A stretch of 64,000 bases of DNA. Source: Methylomonas aurea. Lineage in GTDB: Bacteria > Pseudomonadota > Gammaproteobacteria > Methylococcales > Methylomonadaceae. Shown one piece after another: positions 9,473-17,841 of this stretch (positions are counted from its first letter, which is position 1; the number at the start of each line of letters is the position of its first letter). The notes beneath the pieces are model-generated. The model made no database searches and was not told where the DNA came from. It worked only from the letters and a program-made list of their open reading frames with translations. The stretch spans positions 1-64,000 of the forward strand of contig NZ_JANIBM010000015.1 of assembly GCF_024505045.1 (NCBI RefSeq). Direction: 5' to 3'. Both the position numbers and the translations under genes were made by a program.

Positions 9473-10798
9473 GTGAGTGCTAAAGGTTACGAAGTGTCAG
9501 CGGGCAGTTTTCGTTTTGGGGAGCTAAGATCCAGGTTGTTATTTGTCCTGGGTGCGTTTGTCGTTTATCGTATCGGCGCGCATATACCGGTCCCTGGAAT
9601 AGACCCTAAAGCATTGGCAACAATGTTTGAGCAGCAGTCTGGTTCCATTTTAAACATGTTTAATATGTTTTCTGGGGGGGCGCTGATGCGCTTGAGTTTG
9701 TTTGCCCTCGGAATCATGCCCTATATTTCTGCTTCCATCATTATGCAACTTATGACCATTGTTATTCCGGCAATGGAGCAGTTAAAAAAGGAAGGGGAAT
9801 CTGGTAGGCGGAAAATTTCTCAGTACACTCGTTATGGAACCGTGGTGTTGGCGATGTTCCAATCGGTTGGTATATCTGTGGCTCTTCAAAACCAGACTGC
9901 TGGTGGTCTTGCAGTTGTGTTGCAGCCAGGGGTTGGCTTTATCCTCGTTACTACTATCACCTTGGTTACTGGAACCATTTTTCTTATGTGGCTTGGCGAG
10001 CAAGTCACCGAGCGCGGTATAGGGAACGGCATTTCCTTGTTAATTTTTGCTGGTATCGTGTCAGGGCTGCCGTCAGCTATTGGCGGTACTTTGGAGTTAG
10101 CGCGAACCGGCGAAATGAATGGCGCTTTCATTGTGCTACTGTTTGCGCTATCTATCTTCGTAACAGGAATAGTGGTATTCGTCGAGCGAGGTCAAAGAAG
10201 GATAACAATCAATTATCCGAAGCGGCAGCAGGGCAATAAGGTGTATGCTGGGCAGAGCTCGTTCTTGCCTCTGAAGCTAAACATGGCCGGCGTAATCCCA
10301 CCGATTTTTGCATCGAGCATCATTCTTTTTCCGGCAACTATCGCAGGGTGGTTTGGTAACATTGACGGCTTTTCATGGCTGCAAGATGTCGCGGCTGTTT
10401 TATCTCCTGGGCAACCTGTTTATGTGCTTTGTTATGCTCTGGCTATCGTATTTTTCTGTTTTTTCTACACCGCATTGGTGTTCAATTCCAAAGAAACCGC
10501 AGAAAACCTAAAGAAATCGGGTGCATATTTGCCTGGTATACGTCCTGGTGCGCAGACGACCAGCTATATTGATAAAGTTATGACAAGATTGACGCTAATC
10601 GGTGCGGTTTACATAACCTTGATTTGTTTGTTGCCAGAGTTTTTGATTGTATACTGGAATGTCCCATTTTCCTTTGGTGGTACGTCATTGTTGATTATTG
10701 TTGTGGTTGTGATGGATTTTATATCTCAAATGCAAACTCATTTGATGTCGCAACAATATGAAGGACTGATGAAAAAAGCCAATTTGAAGAAATCTTAA
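9473..10798 (+). CDS. secY: Preprotein translocase channel subunit SecY (GTG start)
   Basis: SecY is the inner-membrane protein-conducting channel that works with SecE, SecG and SecA. The 441-residue product has about ten hydrophobic segments and the signatures [40 protein letters not shown] and [20 protein letters not shown] (cytoplasmic loop and plug regions). The GTG start abuts the rplO stop (TAAGTG), so translation is probably coupled. Its place after rplO is the usual spc-operon order. Confidence 0.97.
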   Translation: MSAKGYEVSAGSFRFGELRSRLLFVLGAFVVYRIGAHIPVPGIDPKALATMFEQQSGSILNMFNMFSGGALMRLSLFALGIMPYISASIIMQLMTIVIPAMEQLKKEGESGRRKISQYTRYGTVVLAMFQSVGISVALQNQTAGGLAVVLQPGVGFILVTTITLVTGTIFLMWLGEQVTERGIGNGISLLIFAGIVSGLPSAIGGTLELARTGEMNGAFIVLLFALSIFVTGIVVFVERGQRRITINYPKRQQGNKVYAGQSSFLPLKLNMAGVIPPIFASSIILFPATIAGWFGNIDGFSWLQDVAAVLSPGQPVYVLCYALAIVFFCFFYTALVFNSKETAENLKKSGAYLPGIRPGAQTTSYIDKVMTRLTLIGAVYITLICLLPEFLIVYWNVPFSFGGTSLLIIVVVVMDFISQMQTHLMSQQYEGLMKKANLKKS

Positions 10799-10814
10799 GA
10801 TTTAGGAGTTAGCC

Positions 10815-10928
10815 GTGAAAGTACGAGCTTCAATAAAAGCCATTTGCAAAAGCTGCAAAGTAATAAAGAGGAATGGCGTAGTCAGGGTCATCTGTAAAGA
10901 TGGTCGTCACAAGCAAAGGCAGGGATAA
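10815..10928 (+). CDS. rpmJ: 50S ribosomal protein L36, zinc-binding form (GTG start)
   Basis: This 37-residue protein begins [20 protein letters not shown] from a GTG codon at 10815, behind an AGGAG site at 10804-10808. Cys11, Cys14, Cys27 and His32 form the zinc site of the Cys-plus type of L36. It lies between secY and rpsM, the standard end of the spc block. Confidence 0.95.
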   Translation: MKVRASIKAICKSCKVIKRNGVVRVICKDGRHKQRQG

Positions 10929-10934
10929 TTGTTT

Positions 10935-10963
10935 TTGCGATTTATTTTTCGGAGTGTTATACT
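10935..10963 (+). promoter_or_regulatory. Predicted sigma-70 promoter for the rpsM-rplQ (alpha) block
   Basis: TTGCGA (10935-10940) and TATACT (10958-10963) are separated by exactly 17 bases, inside the 75-base gap between rpmJ and rpsM. The start would fall near 10970, giving a leader of about 34 bases. A weak CGGAG/CTCCG hairpin overlaps the minus-10 region. The alpha operon has its own promoter region in E. coli, so the position makes sense. Confidence 0.6.
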
Positions 10964-11003
10964 TCTCCGTTTAACCTTATAGTATCGTTTTTGGAGTGTT
11001 TGA

Positions 11004-11360
11004 ATGGCTCGTATTGCTGGTATAAACGTGGCTGATCATAAGCATGCGGAGATAGCCCTAACAGCTATTTACGGAATTGGTAGGCAGACTGCGAGAGATA
11101 TTTGCAGTGAAGTAGGAATTAATCCCGCTGTCAAAATCAGGGATCTGACTGAAGATCAAGTTGAGGCAATACGCAAAGTCATTTCTGGTATGACCGTCGA
11201 AGGCGATCTGCGTAGGGAAGTCTCTATGAATATAAAGAGGCTTATGGATCTTGGCTGCTATCGCGGAATTCGCCATCGTCGGGGGTTGCCGTTGAGAGGT
11301 CAGCGAACTCGGACAAATGCGAGGACTAGAAAAGGGCCTCGCAAATCGGTCACCAAGTAA
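11004..11360 (+). CDS. rpsM: 30S ribosomal protein S13
   Basis: S13 is a head protein contacting P-site tRNA and subunit bridges. The 118-residue product starts [20 protein letters not shown] and ends with the basic [20 protein letters not shown] tail that touches tRNA. A TTTGGAG ribosome site precedes it. It opens the alpha block behind its own candidate promoter. Confidence 0.97.
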   Translation: MARIAGINVADHKHAEIALTAIYGIGRQTARDICSEVGINPAVKIRDLTEDQVEAIRKVISGMTVEGDLRREVSMNIKRLMDLGCYRGIRHRRGLPLRGQRTRTNARTRKGPRKSVTK

Positions 11361-11385
11361 TAATTAAAATAGATAGGCAATTTTG

Positions 11386-11772
11386 ATGGCAACCCAAAAT
11401 CGAGTTAAGAAACGGATAAAAAAGGAAGTTGCGGACGGCATCGTCCATGTCCATGCGTCCTTCAATAATACGATCGTTACAATCACAGACCGGAAAGGTA
11501 ACGCTTTGTCCTGGGCTACTTCAGGTGGCTCAGGGTTTCGCGGGTCGAGAAAGAGCACTCCATTTGCTGCTCAGGTAGCCGCTGAGAAAGCTGGCGCGGT
11601 TGCGCAGGAATACGGTATGAAGAACCTAGATGTCATGATCAAAGGGCCTGGTCCAGGCAGGGAGTCTGCTGTTCGTTCATTAAACAGCATGGGCTTTAAA
11701 ATTTCGAATATTGTGGATGTGACGCCGATTCCTCACAACGGATGCCGTCCCCCAAAAAAGCGTCGCGTTTAG
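11386..11772 (+). CDS. rpsK: 30S ribosomal protein S11
   Basis: S11 lies on the platform near the E-site mRNA. I use the ATG at 11386 ([20 protein letters not shown], 128 residues); a TTG one codon earlier is less likely. [20 protein letters not shown] and the C-terminal [17 protein letters not shown] are conserved. Confidence 0.96.
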   Translation: MATQNRVKKRIKKEVADGIVHVHASFNNTIVTITDRKGNALSWATSGGSGFRGSRKSTPFAAQVAAEKAGAVAQEYGMKNLDVMIKGPGPGRESAVRSLNSMGFKISNIVDVTPIPHNGCRPPKKRRV

Positions 11773-11787
11773 GTAGTGGAGTAAATA

Positions 11788-12408
11788 ATGGCAAGATATC
11801 TTGGTCCTGCGTGTAAGTTAAGTCGCAGAGAAGGCACTGATCTTTTTTTAAAAAGCAGAGGTAAATCTCTGGAAAGTAAGTGCAAATTGGATCAGCGTCC
11901 AGGACAGCACGGCGCTAAGCGCACTAGAAACTCAGATTATGCATTGCAGCTTCGCGCCAAACAGCGTTTACGCCGAATTTATGGTGTTTTGGAAAAGCAA
12001 TTTAGAAACTATTACAAAGCCGCTGACTTGCAAAAGGGCGCTACCGGCCAGAATCTCCTGGATTTTCTAGAATCCAGATTGGATAACGTAGTGTATCGCA
12101 TGGGATACGCCGCTACCCGGGCTGAAGCTAGACAGTTGGTTTCACATAAAGCCATTTTGGTTAATGATCGCCTTATCAACATACCGTCCTACCAAGTGTC
12201 AGCCGGTGATGTGGTGAGAATCAGAGAGAAGGCTAAATCTCAGCAGCGGGTTAAAGACGCCCTGGTGGTGGCCGAGCAATATGGTTTTCCGGCATGGGTG
12301 GAAGTTAATGTCAAAGAAATGAGCGGCGTTTTTAAATCCGTGCCTGACCGTGTTGATTTGGGCTCGGACATCAACGAGCAGTTGGTGGTTGAGCTTTATT
12401 CTAAGTAG
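11788..12408 (+). CDS. rpsD: 30S ribosomal protein S4 (zinc-free form)
   Basis: S4 nucleates 30S assembly and in E. coli represses the alpha operon. The 206-residue product starts [20 protein letters not shown] and has only two cysteines in the N-terminal region, so it is not the four-cysteine zinc type. The S4 RNA-binding domain [20 protein letters not shown] and [20 protein letters not shown] are clear. A GTGGAG site lies upstream. Confidence 0.97.
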   Translation: MARYLGPACKLSRREGTDLFLKSRGKSLESKCKLDQRPGQHGAKRTRNSDYALQLRAKQRLRRIYGVLEKQFRNYYKAADLQKGATGQNLLDFLESRLDNVVYRMGYAATRAEARQLVSHKAILVNDRLINIPSYQVSAGDVVRIREKAKSQQRVKDALVVAEQYGFPAWVEVNVKEMSGVFKSVPDRVDLGSDINEQLVVELYSK

Positions 12409-12431
12409 TAAATAGGCCTAGGAAACAATAT

Positions 12432-13439
12432 ATGCAGAGTTCTATTGGCGGCCTTCTGAAGCCGAGATTAGTCGAAGTGATAAATGAATCGGCTAACCAT
12501 TCCCGTATAGTGATTGAGCCGCTCGAAAGAGGGTTTGGTCACTCGCTCGGTAATGCTTTGAGAAGAGTCATGCTCTCCTCTATTCCCGGTTGTGCGGTCA
12601 CTGAGATATCGATCGACGGAGTTCTACATGAATTCACGACGATTGAGGGGGTTCAAGAAGATGTTATCGATATCATACTGAATCTGAAAAAGCTGGCTGT
12701 TATTGTGCACTCAAAAGATGAAGTCACGCTGACTTTATCTAAGAAAGGCGCCGGAACTGTAACTGCGGGAGACATTGAGTTACCGCACAACGTTGAGATA
12801 GCGAATCCGGAGTTGGTTATCGCTAACCTGACTCAAGACATCGCGTTGAATATAAAGATTAAGGTCGAGCGCGGGCGGGGATATGTTCCCGCTAGCGTAA
12901 GAAAGGAAATGTTTGACGACGCACCTGTTGGTGTGCTGATGTTGGATGCCGCTTTCAGTCCTATTGTCAAAGTCGCGTATCATGTAGAAAGTACGCGGGT
13001 CGAGCAGCGCACGAATCTAGATCGCTTGGTGATCGAATTGGAGACAAATGGAACTGTTGATCCTGAGCATGCTATCAAAACCGCCGCTTCAATCCTGCAC
13101 GATCAATTATCTGTTTTCGTCGATTTCGAGAAAGTCAACGAGCAGGTCCAGGAAGAAGTTGCAGTCGAAGAAGAATCCTTCGATCCGGTGTTGTTGCGGC
13201 CTGTTGACGATTTGGAGTTGACTGTTCGTTCGGCAAATTGCTTGAAAGCCGAGAACATTTTTTATATCGGCGATTTAATCCAACGCACGGAAGTCGAGTT
13301 GTTGCGGACGCCCAATTTAGGCAAGAAATCGCTCACCGAGATTAAAGACATCCTTGCCATTAAAGGACTGTCGTTAGGCATGCGGCTGGAAAATTGGCCG
13401 CCTGAGAATTTGGCAGACCAATCCCAAGCTGGAATTTGA
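12432..13439 (+). CDS. rpoA: RNA polymerase alpha subunit
   Basis: The alpha subunit dimerises to start RNA polymerase assembly, and its C-terminal domain contacts UP elements and activators. The 335-residue product has the N-terminal domain ([20 protein letters not shown]), an acidic linker around [18 protein letters not shown], and a C-terminal domain with [20 protein letters not shown], which contains the DNA-contacting arginine, and [13 protein letters not shown]. It lies between rpsD and rplQ as usual. Confidence 0.98.
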   Translation: MQSSIGGLLKPRLVEVINESANHSRIVIEPLERGFGHSLGNALRRVMLSSIPGCAVTEISIDGVLHEFTTIEGVQEDVIDIILNLKKLAVIVHSKDEVTLTLSKKGAGTVTAGDIELPHNVEIANPELVIANLTQDIALNIKIKVERGRGYVPASVRKEMFDDAPVGVLMLDAAFSPIVKVAYHVESTRVEQRTNLDRLVIELETNGTVDPEHAIKTAASILHDQLSVFVDFEKVNEQVQEEVAVEEESFDPVLLRPVDDLELTVRSANCLKAENIFYIGDLIQRTEVELLRTPNLGKKSLTEIKDILAIKGLSLGMRLENWPPENLADQSQAGI

Positions 13440-13456
13440 ACATAAGGCAATAAGAA

Positions 13457-13837
13457 ATGAGACACCGTAAATCTGGAAGACAGTTAAATAAAAACAGCAG
13501 TCATAGAAAAGCGCTGTTCAGCAACATGGCCTGCTCGCTGTTTAAACATGAGTTGATTAAAACGACGCTTCCTAAGGCAAAAGAATTGAGAATGATGGCT
13601 GAGCCGTTGATAACCCTGTCGAAAAACGACTCGGTTGCGAAACGTCGACAAGCATTCTCCAAGCTGCGCGATCGCGACGTGGTGACCAAGTTGTTTAATG
13701 AGTTAGGTCCCCGTTACTCAGCCAGAAATGGTGGTTATTTAAGGATCATCAAATGCGGTTTTCGCCCGGGCGATGACGCTCCGATGGCTTACGTCGAGTT
13801 AGTAGATAGGCCGGAACCAGCCGCGGCTACAGAATAA
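13457..13837 (+). CDS. rplQ: 50S ribosomal protein L17
   Basis: L17 lies near the tunnel exit. The 126-residue product starts [20 protein letters not shown] and contains [20 protein letters not shown] and [20 protein letters not shown]. It ends the ribosomal cluster; a terminator follows at once. Confidence 0.97.
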   Translation: MRHRKSGRQLNKNSSHRKALFSNMACSLFKHELIKTTLPKAKELRMMAEPLITLSKNDSVAKRRQAFSKLRDRDVVTKLFNELGPRYSARNGGYLRIIKCGFRPGDDAPMAYVELVDRPEPAAATE

Positions 13838-13869
13838 AGCGTTCGCGTTTTCCAGTCCGATTTCTATAG

Positions 13870-13900
13870 AAAAGCCCTGCATGTTTGTTGGGCTTTTTTG
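13870..13900 (+). terminator. Intrinsic terminator after rplQ
   Basis: AAAAGCCC (13870-13877) pairs with GGGCTTTT (13890-13897) around a 12-base loop, and the second arm runs into a T tract that continues past 13900. It sits 33 bases after the rplQ stop. The stem is symmetrical, so it may also stop the convergent glycosylase transcript, though the T tract on that side is short. Confidence 0.85.
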
Positions 13901-13919
13901 CTTTTTAGGGTTCTATATT

Positions 13920-14462
13920 TCATTCAAATTTCGATAGCTTAGGATTGACGCCAGTTGCGTTCGTTACGGCTTTCCAAGCGGCAAGCTTTTGCTCAAGTGA
14001 TAAGGCAGCGTGGGCCGGACTTGTGGAAGGCAGTCTTGTATAAAAACGCACATCTCCGCGGCCGTCGAGCGAATTTGTTGGGTAATGTCTGTGAAATAGT
14101 TTTTCGGCTGTAGCGCCATTGAAGAATACACGGCGGATCGATTGGTGCTGATCGAAAAAACTATGGAAATCGTTTGGAACGACTGAGTTCTTATCAATTG
14201 CAGAATCAAGGCTACCGTCACGGGTGCACGCCTGTATCACGTCCCAAACGGCTATACCATAGATATTCAACGCGTTTCGCCGGTCATCGTAGGAGCTTAG
14301 GCGGTCGATTTGTAATAGGGCGCAGATAATCGGCCAGAATTGGTTGCGAGGGTGGGCGTAATACTCGCCGGCGGCCAGCGATGCGATGCCGGGCATACTG
14401 CCCAAAATTAGGACGCTGGCACGCTCCGTAGCTATGGGAGGGAAGCCGATAACAGCAGCCAT
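13920..14462 (-). CDS. DNA-deoxyinosine (hypoxanthine)-type glycosylase, UDG superfamily
   Basis: This is probably a base-excision repair enzyme that removes deaminated bases such as hypoxanthine. I start at the ATG at 14462 (MAAVIGFPPIATERASVLIL, 180 residues), just downstream of the stop of the preceding gene; an upstream start would run back inside that gene. Family motifs seen: LGSMPGIASLAAGEYYAHPR and NQFWPI near the N-terminus and RLPSTSPAHAAL near the C-terminus. These fit the DNA-deoxyinosine glycosylase branch better than Ung or classical Mug. The 8-base gap to the upstream dehydrogenase suggests one transcript. Substrate range is inferred from family only. Confidence 0.8.
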   Translation of the reverse strand: MAAVIGFPPIATERASVLILGSMPGIASLAAGEYYAHPRNQFWPIICALLQIDRLSSYDDRRNALNIYGIAVWDVIQACTRDGSLDSAIDKNSVVPNDFHSFFDQHQSIRRVFFNGATAEKLFHRHYPTNSLDGRGDVRFYTRLPSTSPAHAALSLEQKLAAWKAVTNATGVNPKLSKFE

Positions 14463-14470
14463 TTCGGCAG

Positions 14471-15523
14471 TCAGACCGTGGCTTTCGACTCCAGCACGCC
14501 GAGAACGTCCAACACTCTGCAGCAATAGGCGTGTTCGTTGTCGTGCATTAAGGATAAACCGATTTGTCTTTTACTGTTAACAGTGACTTGCCCCATCAAT
14601 AGAATTGCCGAATAGTCGGTTCGCATATAGTCTATGCTGGCTTTTTGGTGACCCCACGCGCCGTAGTCGCAGTGAATGATTCCCGAGAGCTGGTTTTCTG
14701 CATACTGTTCGAACAGATCAATACATTCTTCTTGACTGGTATCCTTAGCCAAATAAGCCGTAAAGTCGATTACGGACACTATAGCCGTCGGAACCCGGTA
14801 GGATATGGCTTCCAATTTGCCAGCTAAATTGGGTAAGACCAAACTTGTGGATTTAGCGACATTAGTACCGGTAGGTATGATCGATGCGGCACAGCCACGA
14901 CCTAATTGGGAAGAAGAATGGTAGCCGTCCAATACCCTTTGATCGGATAGTTGGGGATGTATTGTGGCGATCCTCGCCGAAACTATGCCGAAATGCTTGT
15001 CCAAAATGTGGCATATCGGTACCATCGCGTTCCCGGTACAGGTGCTGGCAGAGATGACGTGGTGCTTATCCGGGAGATAATTCGGGTGATTAACGCCGTA
15101 GACAATGCTGATGTCGCATCCGCTAATATTCCAGGTACACAATACCTTGCGGGCTATATTCCGTTCCAGAATAGTTTGAAAATCGTTGATGCTTGCGGTA
15201 CCGGTTGCATCGAACAATACATCCAGGCCAAAATCCTTCAAAACATCCAAGCCGTGCTCGGAAGGCCCGCTACGCCGTCTGTCTACGCGCTGGTAGCGTA
15301 TTCTTTTCCCGTCCAAAATCAGATCGTTGTCGTCGCAGTCGACTTGAAAGGGCGGCCTGCCATATGTGCTGTCGTTTGCTAGTAGATATGCGACATGGTC
15401 GATCGTCATGACGTCGCATACGACGCATATTTCGTAGCGGCCTCCGCTTTGCTGGGAAAAGTTAGTGCGCAAAACGCCACGCCCTATGCGGCCGAGGCCG
15501 ACGATTGCAACCTTCAAACTCAT
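14471..15523 (-). CDS. GapA/Epd-family phosphorylating aldehyde dehydrogenase, divergent paralogue
   Basis: The 350-residue product has the NAD-binding start KVAIVGLGRIGRGVLR, a catalytic Cys162 in SASTCTGNAMVPI (canonical form SCTTN) and His189 in ATIHP. The segment IHPQLSDQRVLDGYH and the VYGVNHPNY stretch resemble erythrose-4-phosphate dehydrogenase (Epd) more than glycolytic GapA. The Thr-to-Gly change after the catalytic Cys is unusual for either. Likely substrates are erythrose-4-phosphate or glyceraldehyde-3-phosphate; I cannot decide from sequence alone. A clear AAGAGG ribosome site lies 9 bases upstream of the ATG. It probably forms a two-gene unit with the glycosylase. Confidence 0.8.
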   Translation of the reverse strand: MSLKVAIVGLGRIGRGVLRTNFSQQSGGRYEICVVCDVMTIDHVAYLLANDSTYGRPPFQVDCDDNDLILDGKRIRYQRVDRRRSGPSEHGLDVLKDFGLDVLFDATGTASINDFQTILERNIARKVLCTWNISGCDISIVYGVNHPNYLPDKHHVISASTCTGNAMVPICHILDKHFGIVSARIATIHPQLSDQRVLDGYHSSSQLGRGCAASIIPTGTNVAKSTSLVLPNLAGKLEAISYRVPTAIVSVIDFTAYLAKDTSQEECIDLFEQYAENQLSGIIHCDYGAWGHQKASIDYMRTDYSAILLMGQVTVNSKRQIGLSLMHDNEHAYCCRVLDVLGVLESKATV

Positions 15524-15745
15524 AAACGGATACCTCTTAGGTTGGGGATGGCCAGTAGTCGATTAATTTTTTTAACGCGAGCAAGGAAAGCAATTGTCAT
15601 CGCAGATGTGGGTGTTTTGAGGAACGATTGGCGATTCGGTATTAAAAAGCTAGAGCAACTTCACGGCCTAGTCAAGACGGGAAGCGTAGCAGGCAGTAAC
15701 GCTTAGTGAGTTTCCGTCGACAAAGTTTCGGCGGGTTTGGCGGGT

Positions 15746-16354
15746 TCAAAGGTCCGAATCGGAAAATCCAAATTTGTCGGTGAGCCTAAGCAATACGAAC
15801 ACTGCCCCGGCACCGCCGGCTTTTGGCGGCGCCGAACAGAATGCCAGTACATCCTGATGTTGGCGTAACCACATATTAATATCATTTTTCAAAACTGGCT
15901 GGCTGTCTGGCGAGTTATAGCCTTTGCCGTGAATCACGCGAACGCAACGGATTCCGTTTTCGACGCAGTCATGCAAGAAATTCAATAATTGCTGTTTGGC
16001 GTTGCGGCTAGTGAGACCGTGCAGATCGATTTCGGCGTCCAGGCCATACTGCCCCTTGCGTAGCTTCTTCAGCACATTTTTTTGCAGGCCAGGTGCCAGA
16101 AACGCAATCCGGTCTTCCTGAAACAGCATGTCTAGCGCTTCGGCAATATCGTTTCGCAGCGGGTCGATTTGTTCGAGTGGTTTGCTTTTCGGAAATGGGC
16201 TCGGCTTGCCTGCGGGTTGCAGATTCACCGTATTGCTATCTATAGCCTTGACTTTGCCTACCGTGTTTCTGAATAGCGCGGAGTCATCCGGGGAAGTGGT
16301 TTTTTTTGTCACGTAAGCTGCTGGTTTTGCGGTTTTTTTGCTAAGATGCGGCAA
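15746..16354 (-). CDS. Smr-domain protein (SmrA/SmrB type)
   Basis: Smr domains are nucleases or nucleic-acid-binding modules. SmrB in E. coli cleaves mRNA at collided ribosomes, but which subgroup this belongs to is not settled here. The C-terminal half shows the signature set EIDLHGLTSRNAKQQLLNFL, VIHGKGYNSP and KAGGAGAVFVLLR. The N-terminal half (SPDDSALFRNTVGKVK) is the usual lead-in for the proteobacterial Smr family. The start is uncertain: TTG at 16354 gives 202 residues, while GTG at 16312 (VTKKTTSPDDSALFR) matches the family N-terminus better. No good ribosome site is visible at either. It diverges from surE with a gap of only 22 bases, or 64 with the shorter start. Confidence 0.85.
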   Translation of the reverse strand: MPHLSKKTAKPAAYVTKKTTSPDDSALFRNTVGKVKAIDSNTVNLQPAGKPSPFPKSKPLEQIDPLRNDIAEALDMLFQEDRIAFLAPGLQKNVLKKLRKGQYGLDAEIDLHGLTSRNAKQQLLNFLHDCVENGIRCVRVIHGKGYNSPDSQPVLKNDINMWLRQHQDVLAFCSAPPKAGGAGAVFVLLRLTDKFGFSDSDL

Positions 16355-16376
16355 TTTTAATGCGTTTTAATGCGGC

Positions 16377-17126
16377 ATGCACATTCTGATCAGTAACGAC
16401 GACGGCTATTTGGCGCAAGGTATCAATACATTGGCACAAGCATTGAGCCAATATGCCGAAATATCGGTCGTTGCACCGGACAAAAACCGCAGCGCCGCCA
16501 GCAATTCGTTGACCTTGGACATGCCGCTAAGAGCGACGGCCTGCGACAACGGTTTTGTCCGCGTCGACGGTACACCCACCGACTGCGTACACTTGGCGAT
16601 TACTGGCTTATTGAAAACGGAACCCGACATGGTGTTCGCCGGTATTAACCATGGCGCCAACCTGGGCGACGACGTGCTGTACTCCGGAACCGTAGCGGCT
16701 GCGACCGAAGGGCGATTTTTGGGATTGCCAGCGGTTGCTATCTCGCTGGCGTCCAGCGATCCAAAACATTTCGAGACCGCGGCGCAGGTTGCCGTCAATC
16801 TGATGCAGAAAATTCTGGCCCATCCGCTGCCCGAGGACACTTTATTGAATGTGAATGTACCCGATGTGCCGTTGCACGAGTTGAAAGGGTATCAAGCAAC
16901 CCGCCTGGGCCAACGGCACAAGGCGGAAGCGGTGGTTCGCGCCAGCGACCCGCGCGGGCATACTATTTACTGGGTGGGGCCGCCAGGTAGCGAGCAGGAT
17001 GCCGGTCCGGGGACGGATTTCGATGCGATTCGCAACGGTTTTGTATCGATCACGCCCTTACAACTGGATTTGACCCGTTATGAGCGTTTGGCAGGGCTGA
17101 GCGAATGGTTGGCATTGGAGGCATAG
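16377..17126 (+). CDS. surE: 5'/3'-nucleotidase (survival protein) SurE
   Basis: SurE is a metal-dependent nucleotidase acting on nucleoside monophosphates and short polyphosphates. The 249-residue product begins [20 protein letters not shown] with the metal-binding Asp-Asp pair, followed by [18 protein letters not shown] and the nucleotide-site loop [20 protein letters not shown]. No strong ribosome site precedes the ATG. pcm starts 2 bases after its stop, the classical surE-pcm pairing. Confidence 0.95.
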   Translation: MHILISNDDGYLAQGINTLAQALSQYAEISVVAPDKNRSAASNSLTLDMPLRATACDNGFVRVDGTPTDCVHLAITGLLKTEPDMVFAGINHGANLGDDVLYSGTVAAATEGRFLGLPAVAISLASSDPKHFETAAQVAVNLMQKILAHPLPEDTLLNVNVPDVPLHELKGYQATRLGQRHKAEAVVRASDPRGHTIYWVGPPGSEQDAGPGTDFDAIRNGFVSITPLQLDLTRYERLAGLSEWLALEA

Positions 17127-17128
17127 GT

Positions 17129-17791
17129 ATGAGTCGGCGTCTACAAGGCATCGGCATGACCTCGCGGCGCACGCGAGAGCGTATGATTTCCCGGCTGCGG
17201 CAACAGGGTATAACAAACAGCAACGTGTTGGCGGCGATGGCGGATACGCCGCGGCATATTTTTGTCGACGAGGCTCTGGAAAGTCGGGCTTACGAAGATA
17301 CTGCGCTGCCGATCGGCCATAACCAAACCATTTCCCAACCCTACATCGTGGCCAAAATGACCGAGTTATTGCTGGAATTCGGGCCGCGGAAAAACGTATT
17401 GGAAATCGGCACCGGTTGCGGCTACCAGACCGCGATCCTGGCTAAATTGGTCGGCCAGCTTTATTCGGTCGAGCGGATTGCGCCGTTGATGAAAAAAGCT
17501 CGAGACACGTTATGGGAACTGGGCATAAAAACGGTGGGGTTCAAGCATAGCGACGGTGGTTGGGGCTGGCCGGAGCACGCACCGTTCGACGGCATTTTGG
17601 CCGCTGCGGCACCGCCGGAAGTTCCGCCGGCATTATTGGAACAACTCGCGGTCGGCGGCGTCCTGGTCATACCGGTGGGCCTGGAAGGCAGGCAGGAATT
17701 ACACCGAATCACGCGTACCGAGCACGGCTTCGAAGACGAAGTCATCGAGCGGGTAACCTTCGTGCCGTTCTTGTCGGGCGTCAGCCGTTAG
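17129..17791 (+). CDS. pcm: Protein-L-isoaspartate O-methyltransferase
   Basis: Pcm uses S-adenosylmethionine to start repair of isoaspartyl residues in aged proteins. I choose the ATG at 17129 ([20 protein letters not shown], 220 residues) because GGAGG at 17117-17121 is well spaced; an upstream in-frame GTG would overlap surE. Motifs: [40 protein letters not shown] and the SAM-binding [15 protein letters not shown]. In E. coli nlpD and rpoS follow; here the next gene is convergent and neither is present. Confidence 0.95.
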   Translation: MSRRLQGIGMTSRRTRERMISRLRQQGITNSNVLAAMADTPRHIFVDEALESRAYEDTALPIGHNQTISQPYIVAKMTELLLEFGPRKNVLEIGTGCGYQTAILAKLVGQLYSVERIAPLMKKARDTLWELGIKTVGFKHSDGGWGWPEHAPFDGILAAAAPPEVPPALLEQLAVGGVLVIPVGLEGRQELHRITRTEHGFEDEVIERVTFVPFLSGVSR

Positions 17792-17841
17792 TTTCGGCTT
17801 TTCCCTATCCTCGGACAGTCGCAGACGCGGGAGCGGCAAGA

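Noticed and set aside
14463-14525. Longer start for the DNA glycosylase, reaching into the upstream dehydrogenase gene
   Set aside because: The added residues are not family-like and overlap the dehydrogenase coding end; the ATG at 14462 fits better.
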